A stretch of DNA of 64,000 nucleotides from JANQOH01 sp965201115 (GTDB lineage Bacteria > Pseudomonadota > Alphaproteobacteria > UBA7887). Made by a program: the position numbers and the translations under genes. The stretch covers positions 2,046,001-2,110,000 of the forward strand of contig OZ241745.1 of assembly GCA_965201115.1 (NCBI GenBank). Direction: 5' to 3'. Each line of letters starts with the position of its first letter. Positions within the stretch are counted from its first letter, which is position 1. The notes under the pieces are model-generated. The model was given only the letters and a program-made list of their open reading frames with translations. It made no database searches and had not been told where the DNA came from. This document shows positions 24,151-32,078 of this stretch, one piece after another.

Positions 24151-24707
24151 GAGGCGGCCTCGATGGTTTCGATCGTCACCGATTCGTTGGTATAGACGCA
24201 AATCCCGGCGGCGATGGCCATCGCCCGTTCGGCGACCGCGCGCGCGTCCATGCCGGGCCGGTCGAGCAGCGCGCGCGCCGCCGCCAGCGCATAGGCGCCG
24301 CCCGAGCCGATGCCGATCACGCCGTCGTCGGGCTCCAGCACATCGCCGTTGCCCGACAGCAACAGCGACACCTGCGCGTCCGACACCGCCATCATCGCCT
24401 CGAGCCGGCGCAGATAGCGGTCGGTGCGCCAGTCTTTCGCCAGTTCGACGCAGGCGCGCATGAGCTGGCCGGGATATTGCTCGAGTTTGGCCTCCAGCCG
24501 CTCGAACAACGTGAAAGCGTCCGCCGTCGCGCCCGCGAAGCCCGCCAGTATCGCCCCGCCGCCGAGCCGCCGCACCTTGCGCGCCCGGGCCTTGATCGCC
24601 GTTTGCCCGAAACTCACCTGCCCGTCCGCCGCCATGACGGCCTGCCCGTCCTTGCGTACGGAAAGAACGGTGGTCCCGCGCCATGCCGTCTGCGTGTCTC
24701 GTGTCAT
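24147..24707 (-). CDS. hslV: ATP-dependent protease peptidase subunit HslV
   Basis: The 186-residue threonine protease forms double hexamers capped by HslU. The catalytic Thr is the first of 'TTVLSVRKDGQ', exposed after removal of a short propeptide (MTRDTQTAWRG). Other marks are 'VMAADGQVSFGQTAIKA', 'ILAGFAGATADAFTLFERLE' and 'GIGSGGAYALAAARAL'. I chose ATG 24707 because the longer frame (24749) lacks homology-like sequence. The 262-base gap upstream (24708-24969) shows no gene, and I found no convincing heat-shock promoter in it. Confidence 0.97.
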   Translation of the reverse strand: MTRDTQTAWRGTTVLSVRKDGQAVMAADGQVSFGQTAIKARARKVRRLGGGAILAGFAGATADAFTLFERLEAKLEQYPGQLMRACVELAKDWRTDRYLRRLEAMMAVSDAQVSLLLSGNGDVLEPDDGVIGIGSGGAYALAAARALLDRPGMDARAVAERAMAIAAGICVYTNESVTIETIEAAS

Positions 24708-24969
24708 GCCAAGCCGATTCTTTCTCCGTATATCCGGTCGCGCCGGCATCGATCCGGGCGCCGCGTCCGCCCGGCATGGCGGGCGGCCCGCCCGCGCAAC
24801 CGGAAAACGCCGGCCCCGAGGCCGCGGCGCCCGGATTCTGCGTCATGGATTGCAGCCGGCCCGGCCCGGCATCGCGCGGGGAAGGGGCCGGTTGCGGAGG
24901 AAAGCGCGGCGCGCGCCCGTAACATGACTATTTTGCAGCCCGTTTCAAGGCGCCGGGGCGCGCGGCCGG

Positions 24970-25866
24970 CTACCCCCCGCCAGTTGCGCTCCATGGCATG
25001 GCGCGCAACTGCCGGCGAACGAGATCGGCGGCGGGGTCGATCAGCGAATCGACGATTGAGAAGTGATCGAGACCCGGCGGGGTTACGAGCTCGCAAGCGC
25101 GGCCCAGGGCGCGCAGCTTCGCGGCCATGTCCGCCGACTGGCGGCGGTATTCCTCCGATTCGTCCTCGCCGACAACGACGAGCAAGGGGGCGGCGCGCGG
25201 CCAGGCGAGCGCGGCGGGGGAGTTGCGCGCGGCCATGCCGGCGTCGAGCCGCAGCGTGTCGTTGAGATAGGAGAGGCGGAGCGGCTCGAGTTCGAACAGG
25301 CCGGAAATCGAGCATGCGCCCTTCACGAGATCGGGCGGCAGCCCGGGTTCGAAGGTCGGCCAGTCGGTCGCCAGCAGCATGGCGGCGAGATGGCCGCCGG
25401 CGGAGTGTCCCGCGGCGTAGATACGCCCGGGATCCGCCCCGAACTCCCGCGCGCGACGCCATAGCCACGCCGCCGCGGCGCGGTTTTGGCGCACGATTTC
25501 GTCCATGTCGGCATGAGGCGCGAGCGCGTAGTTGTTGACCGCGACGGCGACCCCGTGCGGCGCCATGCCCTCCGCCACATAGGCGTAGTCGGCCTTGTCG
25601 AGCGAATACCAGTAGCCGCCGTGGATGAACAGGTAGAGCGGCGCGCCCCCGTTCGCGCCGTCGCCGCGGGCGGGAAACAGGTCGAGCGTTTCCGACGGCG
25701 CGGGTCCGAAAGCGAGGTCGAGACGCGCGCCGGCGCGCGCGCGGGTCTCCGCGCTCCACCCTTGCCAGGCGGCGAAACGCGCCTTGTAGTCGGGGAAGCG
25801 CTTGCGGTTGTTGTATTGCGCGTCGAGGCCGGCGCGGTCGTATCCGCGCCAGACGGCGGCGCTCAT
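24970..25866 (-). CDS. Alpha/beta hydrolase, arylformamidase-like
   Basis: The 298-residue hydrolase has the oxyanion-hole motif 'IHGGYW' (81-86) and the nucleophile elbow 'GHSAGGH' (153-159, Ser155); a C-terminal 'DHFSIVDSL' supplies the catalytic His. Kynurenine formamidase-type (BNA7-like) and related carboxylesterase/lipase (HSL) families share this pattern and the 'LDAQYNNR' N-terminus, but substrate is not provable from sequence. It overlaps the upstream cupin gene by ATGA, so the two probably act together. Confidence 0.85.
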   Translation of the reverse strand: MSAAVWRGYDRAGLDAQYNNRKRFPDYKARFAAWQGWSAETRARAGARLDLAFGPAPSETLDLFPARGDGANGGAPLYLFIHGGYWYSLDKADYAYVAEGMAPHGVAVAVNNYALAPHADMDEIVRQNRAAAAWLWRRAREFGADPGRIYAAGHSAGGHLAAMLLATDWPTFEPGLPPDLVKGACSISGLFELEPLRLSYLNDTLRLDAGMAARNSPAALAWPRAAPLLVVVGEDESEEYRRQSADMAAKLRALGRACELVTPPGLDHFSIVDSLIDPAADLVRRQLRAMPWSATGGG

Positions 25867-26321
25867 TGCGCGCCCGCGATGCGTTCGCCGATGCGCGCCT
25901 TTTGGCCGGGCGTGGGCATTCTCTCGCCGTTCTCTCGTACCGTGTCGTACAGGGCCGGCGAGGTTATCTCCAGCAATTCGAGATCGGCGGAGTAGTCGCG
26001 CAGCTCGTGCAGCAGGCCGCCCGGCACGGTGACGGCGTCGCCCTTGCGATAGACGATCTCGCCGTGCCCTTCGTAAAAGAAACTCACCCAGCCTTCCAGC
26101 ACCAGCGCGAACTGGAAGCCCACGATGTGGCGGTGCATGCCGTTATGCCCGCCGTCGGGATGCTTCGCCTTGATGATGTGCGCATGCGCCGCGCCGCCGG
26201 TGGCGTCGGCGGCGCCGAGATCGCGATAGACGAACTCCTCGCGCAGGCCGTCGGTTTCGTAAGCCGCGTCGGCGGCGCGGCTTACCGCGAGGCGGCCCTT
26301 CCCGGTTTCCGGCGTGTTCAT
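25863..26321 (-). CDS. Cupin-domain protein
   Basis: The 152-residue protein has one cupin barrel: 'HRHIVGFQFALVLEGWVSFFYEG' (first metal/His motif) followed by 'GDAVTVPGGLLHELRDYS'. The His residues could bind a metal, but the first motif is shorter than in classical dioxygenases, so it may be a sensor or isomerase. Coupled to a hydrolase gene by a four-base overlap. Start ATG 26321 has gggaggacgcc upstream. Substrate unknown. Confidence 0.82.
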   Translation of the reverse strand: MNTPETGKGRLAVSRAADAAYETDGLREEFVYRDLGAADATGGAAHAHIIKAKHPDGGHNGMHRHIVGFQFALVLEGWVSFFYEGHGEIVYRKGDAVTVPGGLLHELRDYSADLELLEITSPALYDTVRENGERMPTPGQKARIGERIAGAQ

Positions 26322-26409
26322 GGCGTCCTCCCCGTCGCTTGTCGCGTTCGCGATGCGCCGCGCATGGTAGCGGCCCGCGCGGAGCCGGTAAACGGCGCGC
26401 GCACCGGCG

Positions 26410-27324
26410 TCACGGCAAGGCGGCGAGGCCGAGAAGGGCGAGATCGTCGCGTTCGACGAGCACGGTCGGCGCGGCGCGCAGGCGTTCGGCAAACCGGCCG
26501 CGCGCTTCGAAGCGGGCGCGGAAGGGCGAGCGCCGCAGGAAGCCGGCGAACCGGCGCGGCACGCCGCCGCAGATGGCGACGCCGCCCCATGCGCCGAACG
26601 CCAGCGCGAGATCGCCCGCCGCGGCGCCCAGGAACAGGCAGAACCGCCGCAGCGCCGCCGCTTCGGGCGCTCTTCCGGCGAGAGCGCGGGCGACGACCGT
26701 CGCCGGCGGCGCGCCGGCGTCTCCCCCCAGCGCCGCGCTCAGGCGCGAGAGGCCCGGCCCGGAAAGCGCCGTTTCGAGAGATGCGAACCCGGTTTGGCGG
26801 CGCAACCGGCGCACGATCTCCGCCTCTTCTTCGTCGCCGGCCGCGAGCGCGGCGTGACCCGCCTCGCCGGCCAGGGCGCGCCCGTCCGGCGTCAGGAGCG
26901 CTGCGCCGAACCCCGTGCCGACCGCCAACAGCGCGACCGGTCGACCGAAATCGAGCGCGCCGCCGCCGCCCAGCGGGGCCGCGTCGCCGGGCGCGAGGCG
27001 GCGCAGGCCGAGCGCCGCCGCCTGGACGTCGTTGAACAGTTCCACGCGCGCCGCGCCCGTGCGGCGCGCGATGGCCCGTCGATCGAAGCGCCACGCGCCG
27101 TTGGTAAGGCGGGCGCTCCCGTTTTCGACGATTCCGGCGACGGCGATGCGCGCGGCGGAAACGCGCGGCGCGCCCAGACGGTCGAGCGCGCGGTCGAGCG
27201 CGATCTCGGTGCCGGCGCTGTCCGCAACCGGGAACGCAACCGCGCGGAACGGCGCGCCGCCGCGCGCGAGGGCGAAGCGGGCGTGCGTTCCGCCCACATC
27301 GCCGACGAGCGCGAGTTCATCCAC
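26410..27324 (-). CDS. glk: Glucokinase
   Basis: The 304-residue protein belongs to the bacterial glucokinase (PF02685-type) group. Visible are the phosphate-1 motif 'GDVGGTHARFAL', 'RVELFNDVQAAALGL' (catalytic Asp), the phosphate-2 block 'LLAVGTGFGAALL', 'EAGHAAL' and 'VAICGGVPRRF'. It phosphorylates glucose to glucose-6-phosphate. GTG 27324 overlaps the end of otsB by eight bases, making it the last gene of the trehalose operon, where it could rescue glucose released by trehalose cleavage. Confidence 0.88.
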   Translation of the reverse strand: MDELALVGDVGGTHARFALARGGAPFRAVAFPVADSAGTEIALDRALDRLGAPRVSAARIAVAGIVENGSARLTNGAWRFDRRAIARRTGAARVELFNDVQAAALGLRRLAPGDAAPLGGGGALDFGRPVALLAVGTGFGAALLTPDGRALAGEAGHAALAAGDEEEAEIVRRLRRQTGFASLETALSGPGLSRLSAALGGDAGAPPATVVARALAGRAPEAAALRRFCLFLGAAAGDLALAFGAWGGVAICGGVPRRFAGFLRRSPFRARFEARGRFAERLRAAPTVLVERDDLALLGLAALP

Positions 27325-28087
27325 CGCCGAACGACGCGGCCAGGCCGCGCAGCCACGCGCCTGTCGCCGCCACGTCGGGGAGGCGCCAGGCCGCGCGCGT
27401 GGGCGCGGCGCCGCCGACCCGCACCGCGACGCCGCCCATCGCGCGTACCGCGGCGAAGCCCGCTTCATCGGTGACGTCGTCGCCGACGAACACGGGTTCG
27501 CGCCCGGAAAACGGCGCTTCCGCCATGAAGGCGCGGATGGCCGTTCCCTTGTCGCGGCCGGCGGGCACAATCTCGACCACGCACTTGCCTTCGAGAACCG
27601 TCACTTCCGGGCGTCCCGCCGCCGCTTGCCGCGCCGCCGCGCGCGCGGCGGCCGCGAGTTCCGGGCGCCCGCGGTAATGAACGGCGGCGGTCGCGCCCTT
27701 GTCTTCCAGGCGCAGGCCGGCGCGCGCCGCGCAAGCGCGGCGCAACGCGGCGACCGCGGCGCGCGGCGCGGCGCCCGCGGGCGGGCGCGGCGCGCGCCCG
27801 GCCGGGCCGCGCACCTCGAGGCCGTGGAGCCCCGCCGCCGCGAGGCGCGCTCCCGGCGTCATGCGCTCGAGTTCGGCGATCGGCCGGCCCGACACCAGCG
27901 CCACCGCCCCGTCGAGCGCGCCGCGCAACGCGGCCAGCGCCGCGCGCGTTTCGCGCGGAACGAACGCGAGTTCGGGCCGCGCGGCGATCTCGGCTATCGT
28001 GCCGTCCACGTCGAGAAACAGCGCGATGCGCCGGCCGCGGCACGCCGTCGGCGGCAATGGCCGCGGAAGGGCCGGCGCGGCGCTCAC
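27317..28087 (-). CDS. otsB: Trehalose-6-phosphate phosphatase
   Basis: The 256-residue HAD-family phosphatase has 'FLDVDGTIAEIA' (nucleophile Asp26, acid Asp28), 'LVSGRPIAELERM', 'AGLHGLEVRGP', 'GKCVVEIVPAGRDKGTAIRAFM' and 'VFVGDDVTDEAGFAAV', as in OtsB. It makes trehalose from the OtsA product. GTG 28087 overlaps the otsA stop by four bases. It overlaps glucokinase at the other end, so translation of the whole operon is coupled. Confidence 0.95.
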   Translation of the reverse strand: MSAAPALPRPLPPTACRGRRIALFLDVDGTIAEIAARPELAFVPRETRAALAALRGALDGAVALVSGRPIAELERMTPGARLAAAGLHGLEVRGPAGRAPRPPAGAAPRAAVAALRRACAARAGLRLEDKGATAAVHYRGRPELAAAARAAARQAAAGRPEVTVLEGKCVVEIVPAGRDKGTAIRAFMAEAPFSGREPVFVGDDVTDEAGFAAVRAMGGVAVRVGGAAPTRAAWRLPDVAATGAWLRGLAASFGGG

Positions 28088-29460
28088 GCCATCGACGGCG
28101 CGGCTTCCAGCGCGCCCAGGAAATTCGCTACCCAGACGTCGAGCGTATTCGCCTCCAGGGCGTCCATCGACGCCCGCCAGCGCGACACGCGCTCGTCGAG
28201 CGGCATGTCGAGTGCGCGCGCCAGCGCATCGGCCGTCCCGCGAATGTCGAACGGATTGACCAAAACGGCGTCGCCCAGCTCCTGCGCCGCGCCGGCGAAA
28301 CGCGACAGCACCAACACCCCCGGATCGCGCGGATTTTGCGCGGCGACATACTCTTTCGCCACCAAGTTCATGCCGTCGCGGAGCGGCGTGACGAACCCCA
28401 CGCGCGCGCCGCGGTAGAGGCCGAACAGGCTGCGGCGCGCGTAACTCCGCACCAGATAGTTCAGCGGAACCCAGTCCACGTCGGCGAAGCGCCCGTTGAT
28501 ATGGCCCGCGCGGGCCTCGAGATCGGCGCGGATGGCGCGGTATTCCGCCACGCCGGTGCGCGACGGCGGCGTGATCTGAAGGAAGCGCACGCGCCGCCGA
28601 TAGCGGGGGTAGTGCTCCAGGAACTCGCCGTATGCGTCGAAACGCTCGGCGAGGCCCTTGCTGTAGTCGAGCCGATCGATCCCGATGATCCACGCGCTTT
28701 CGCCGCCGCGGCGCTCGAGCGCGCGCGCGCTGGCGCTGCGGGAAATCCGCTGCGCGCCGCGCGCCGCCTCCCCGGCGTCGATGCCGATGGGAAACGCGCC
28801 GGCGGCGAACTCGCGGCCGAACGCCCGGATGCGCCCCGCCCCCGCCGCCCGGCCCCGCGCCTCGAACCGCACATATTCGCGGAACGCCCGCAGGTCGCGC
28901 GCGGTCTGAAAGCCCACAAGGTCGTAGGCGCACAGATCGCGGACCAGCTCGGCGTGCGACGGCAGGATGGCCAGCGCCTCGAGGGCCGGAAATGGCGTGT
29001 GCAGAAAAAACCCCAGTTTCTGCGCCGCGCCGGCGCGCCGCAGCTCCGCGCCCAGCGGTATCAGGTGGTAATCGTTGACCCAGACCAGGTCGCCGGGGCG
29101 CAGACGCGGCGCGAGGCGCTCCGCGAACATCGCGTTGACCCGCCGGTAGCCCTCGTAATGCCGCGGCCGGAACACCGCCTGATCGGGCCGGTAGTGCAGG
29201 ATCGGCCACAGCGCGCGGTTGGCGAAACCGTTGTAATAGTCGTCGTATTCGTCGCGCCTGAGATCGACCGTAACGAATGTCGCGCCCGGCGTTTCGGCGA
29301 TGCGCTCCTGCCGCTCGGTCCGCACCTCGCCGCTCCAGCCGAACCAGATGCCGCCGCGCGCGGCGAGCGCGCCGCGCAGACCGACGGCCAAACCGCCCGC
29401 GTCGCCGCGCATCCGCTCCCCGGACGCGACCCGGTTGGACACGACGACAAGGCGCGTCAA
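28084..29460 (-). CDS. otsA: Trehalose-6-phosphate synthase
   Basis: The 458-residue GT20 enzyme joins UDP- or ADP-glucose to glucose-6-phosphate. Visible are 'VVVSNRVA' and 'GGLAVGLRGAL' at the N-terminus, 'DLVWVNDYHLIPLGAELRR', 'GFFLHTPFPALEAL', 'IIGIDRLDYSKGLAERF', 'FVTPLRDGMNLVAKEYVAAQ' and 'GVLVLSRFAGAAQEL'. The start is TTG 29460, which forms TTGA with the stop of the GH15 gene. In this position the alternative start sets expression through coupling to the upstream gene. Confidence 0.96.
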   Translation of the reverse strand: MTRLVVVSNRVASGERMRGDAGGLAVGLRGALAARGGIWFGWSGEVRTERQERIAETPGATFVTVDLRRDEYDDYYNGFANRALWPILHYRPDQAVFRPRHYEGYRRVNAMFAERLAPRLRPGDLVWVNDYHLIPLGAELRRAGAAQKLGFFLHTPFPALEALAILPSHAELVRDLCAYDLVGFQTARDLRAFREYVRFEARGRAAGAGRIRAFGREFAAGAFPIGIDAGEAARGAQRISRSASARALERRGGESAWIIGIDRLDYSKGLAERFDAYGEFLEHYPRYRRRVRFLQITPPSRTGVAEYRAIRADLEARAGHINGRFADVDWVPLNYLVRSYARRSLFGLYRGARVGFVTPLRDGMNLVAKEYVAAQNPRDPGVLVLSRFAGAAQELGDAVLVNPFDIRGTADALARALDMPLDERVSRWRASMDALEANTLDVWVANFLGALEAAPSMA

Positions 29461-31232
29461 AGCGCTTCGTCCCAGCCCTTGCTCAGCCGCATGGCCGAGT
29501 CGACCAGCCCCACCATCGAATAGGTCTGCGGGAAGTTGCCCCACAGTTCCCCGGTTGCCGGATCTATATCTTCCGACAATAGCCCAAGGGGGTTGCGCCG
29601 CGCCAGCATCGCTTCGAACAGTTCGCGCGCCTCGGCGCGCCGGCCGGTCGCCGCGAGCGCGCCGATGTACCAAAATGTACAAACGATAAACGCTGTTCGC
29701 GGAACGCCGAAATCGTCGCGCCCCGCATAGCGGAATAGAAAACCGCCGCGTTTCAAGGCGCGCTCCACGGCGCGGAGCGTGCCCAGGAAGCGCGGGTCGC
29801 GCGGCGCGACGAACCCCAGTTCGTGCAGGAGCAGCAGGCTCGCATCGACCGTGTCGCCGCCGAACGTCTCGGTGAAACTGCCGCGATCGGGATCGAACGC
29901 CCGCTCGCAAATGGCGCCGCGCAGGCGGTCGGCCTCGCCGCGCCAGCGCCGCGCGCGATCCGGCAACGCCAGGCGCGCGGCGATCTTCGCCAGCCGGTCG
30001 CACGCCGCCCAGCACATGACCGCCGAGAACGTGTGGACCCGCGCCCGCGAGCGGAATTCCCACAACCCCGCGTCGGGCGCGTCGAAAACGGCCGCGGCGC
30101 GCGCGCCGAGGGGCTCCAGACGCTCGAACAGCGCCCGCCCGCCCGGACTCGCCAGCCGTTCGTCGAAAAACGCCTGCGTCGCGGCCATGATCGCGCTGCC
30201 GTAAACGTCGTTTTGAACGTGCTCGTGCGCCTGGTTGCCGCGCCGCGTCGGCCCCATGCCGCGATAGCCCGGAAGCGAGGGCACGACGGACTCCGAAAGG
30301 TCCGGCTCCAGCGTCACGCCGTACACCGGTTGCAGGCGGTCGCCCGCCGCGGCCGCCAGGTTGACGATGTAGCGGATGTGGCCTTCCATCGTCCGCGTCG
30401 CGCCGAGGCGGTTGAGCGCCCTGACCACGAAATACGCGTCGCGGAGCCAGCAATAGCGGTAGTCCCAGTTCCGCCCGCTGTCGGCGGCTTCGGGCACCGA
30501 GGTCGTCATCGCCGCCACGATGCCGCCCGTCTCCTCGTAATTGCTGAGCTTGAGGGTAATCGCCGCCCGGATAACGGCGTCCTGCCATTCGGGCGGCAGC
30601 GACAGGTAGCGGATCCACTCGCGCCAATAGGCGTGGGTATCGTCGAGGAACCGCCGGCATGTTTCCGCGAGCGGCCGCGTCAGACTCTCGTCCGGTCCGA
30701 GCACCAGATCGACCGGGCGCTCGAGCACGAACGGCGTCTCGTCCCACACATACGACACCGGCGCGTCGGTGGTGCAGCGCAGCGCGAGGCCGGGCATGAC
30801 GTAGCGGATGTGGTTGCTGCCGCGCGTGCGTTCGGGCCGCCCGGCGCCCCACGAATGCGCGGGCCGCAGGCGGATGGCGATCCGCGGGGCGCCCGCCGCG
30901 GGCCGCAGGCGCCGCACCAGCGACAGCGGGCGGAAGGTGCGTCCGTACTGCTTGAAGCGCGGCGCGAAATCGACGATTTCCACCGCCGCCCCGCGCCGGT
31001 CGCGAAGCGTCGTGACCAAAACCGCCGTGTGGCGCAGATAGCTCTGCTCCGCGCTCGCGAAACCGTCGAGCTCCACCGCGAACACGCCCGCGTCGCCGCG
31101 GTCTCCGGCCAGCAGCCGGCAAAATACGGGGTCGCCGTCGACCCGCGGCAGGCAGCACCACACAACGCGCCCGCGCGAATCGACCAGCGCGCTGATCGCA
31201 CTGTTGCCGATCACGCCGAGATCGAGATCCAT
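29457..31232 (-). CDS. GH15-family glycoside hydrolase, possible trehalase
   Basis: The 591-residue protein is of the glucoamylase-like GH15 group. It starts MDLDLGVIGNSAISALVDSRG and has '(R)NWDYRYCWLRDAYF' (254-268), 'ESVVPSLPGYRGMGP', 'VQNDVYGSAIMA' and 'GLLSEDIDPATGELWGNFPQTYS', whose acidic residues include the general acid/base candidates. Related enzymes in actinobacteria and alphaproteobacteria hydrolyse trehalose; others act on starch. Being first in an operon with otsA, otsB and glucokinase favours trehalase. ATG 31232 follows gggggag. Confidence 0.9.
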   Translation of the reverse strand: MDLDLGVIGNSAISALVDSRGRVVWCCLPRVDGDPVFCRLLAGDRGDAGVFAVELDGFASAEQSYLRHTAVLVTTLRDRRGAAVEIVDFAPRFKQYGRTFRPLSLVRRLRPAAGAPRIAIRLRPAHSWGAGRPERTRGSNHIRYVMPGLALRCTTDAPVSYVWDETPFVLERPVDLVLGPDESLTRPLAETCRRFLDDTHAYWREWIRYLSLPPEWQDAVIRAAITLKLSNYEETGGIVAAMTTSVPEAADSGRNWDYRYCWLRDAYFVVRALNRLGATRTMEGHIRYIVNLAAAAGDRLQPVYGVTLEPDLSESVVPSLPGYRGMGPTRRGNQAHEHVQNDVYGSAIMAATQAFFDERLASPGGRALFERLEPLGARAAAVFDAPDAGLWEFRSRARVHTFSAVMCWAACDRLAKIAARLALPDRARRWRGEADRLRGAICERAFDPDRGSFTETFGGDTVDASLLLLHELGFVAPRDPRFLGTLRAVERALKRGGFLFRYAGRDDFGVPRTAFIVCTFWYIGALAATGRRAEARELFEAMLARRNPLGLLSEDIDPATGELWGNFPQTYSMVGLVDSAMRLSKGWDEAL

Positions 31233-31350
31233 CGCCCGCTCCCCCTTGGGGGCGCGCATCCTGCCCGCGCCTTCCGCCCCCGCGCAACCGCCTCCTCCCC
31301 CCGGGACCGCGGGCGCCCCCGCCGCCATCCCCGGCCCGCGGCGAAAGCGC

Positions 31351-31379
31351 TTGCAAAACGACGCCGCGAACGCTACGAT
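31351..31379 (+). promoter_or_regulatory. Promoter of the STAS-like gene
   Basis: TTGCAA (31351-31356), a 17-base spacer and TACGAT (31374-31379) lie 43 bases before ATG 31423. The gap 31233-31422 also must carry the divergent trehalose-operon promoter, which I could not place. Confidence 0.6.
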
Positions 31380-31422
31380 ACGAACGCCGGATGTAGTCGC
31401 GGAACAACTGCGGAGCGTGAAT

Positions 31423-31833
31423 ATGACCGATGCGTCGAACGAGCGCCCGGTCGTGCGTTACGACTTCCTTCCGGGCAGCGACGGGCGCTCGACCGGAAAG
31501 CATTTCCGGGAAACCATGCTGTGGCCGGCCCTGCGCCGGGGCGAGCGCGTATGCTTCGATCTCGGAGGCCATGAGAATGTCCCGGAATCGTTTCTCGACG
31601 AAGCGTTCGGCAGGCTGGTTCGCGAGCATCCGGAAATTCGCGAGAGTCTGAGAGAACGCCTTGAATTCGTCGGGCCGAACGCCGAACTCGCCGCGCGCGT
31701 TCGGGAATATATCGACTGGGCGTTGAGCGCCCCCGCCCGCGAAGAGGCCGTCCGAAAGGAACGGGAGGCGATACTCGAACGGCTAACCGTCGAGGCTCGG
31801 GAGTGGGGCATGGGTTACGGCTCCCTCTTGTAA
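31423..31833 (+). CDS. STAS-like (DUF4325) protein
   Basis: The 136-residue protein fits the DUF4325/STAS-like family: 'DFLPGSDGRSTGKHFRETML', 'GERVCFDLGGHENVPESFLDEAFGRLV' and a helical C-terminus. Members usually sit beside histidine-kinase-like ATPases or in defence and signalling loci; no such partner is next door here. CGGAG supports ATG 31423. It lies between the trehalose operon and a long intergenic repeat element. Composition is less G+C-rich than the neighbours. Function unknown; possibly an orphan of a transferred module. Confidence 0.75.
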   Translation: MTDASNERPVVRYDFLPGSDGRSTGKHFRETMLWPALRRGERVCFDLGGHENVPESFLDEAFGRLVREHPEIRESLRERLEFVGPNAELAARVREYIDWALSAPAREEAVRKEREAILERLTVEAREWGMGYGSLL

Positions 31834-31837
31834 ACGC

Positions 31838-32010
31838 AACCCCGCCGATGGCGGGGCCCGGGACCGCGGGCTTCCAGCCCGCACGTCGCAACCGGTCCGA
31901 ACGTCGCCGGGCAGTGCGCGGCCGCCCGCGCGGCCTCGCCAACGCGTCGCCGCGCGGAAACGTGCGGGCGGGGACACCCGCGGTCCGGGCAGTCCGCGCC
32001 CCGCCGGCGT
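31838..32010. repeat. Intergenic palindromic repeat, complete copy
   Basis: The left arm contains 'gcgggcttccagcccgcacgt' core bases with GCCCGCACGT at 31877-31886; the right arm is inverted, with ACGTGCGGGC at 31960-31969. Outer parts 'ccccgcc'/'ggcggggc' also pair. The arms are 83 bases apart core to core. Member of a family found in six gaps of this window. Confidence 0.8.
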
Positions 32011-32078
32011 CCTTAATCCGGGGCCGCAGGCGCGGTATGATGGCGCCCGAAGCGCAACGAGCGAGGGGAGGCGCGGCC

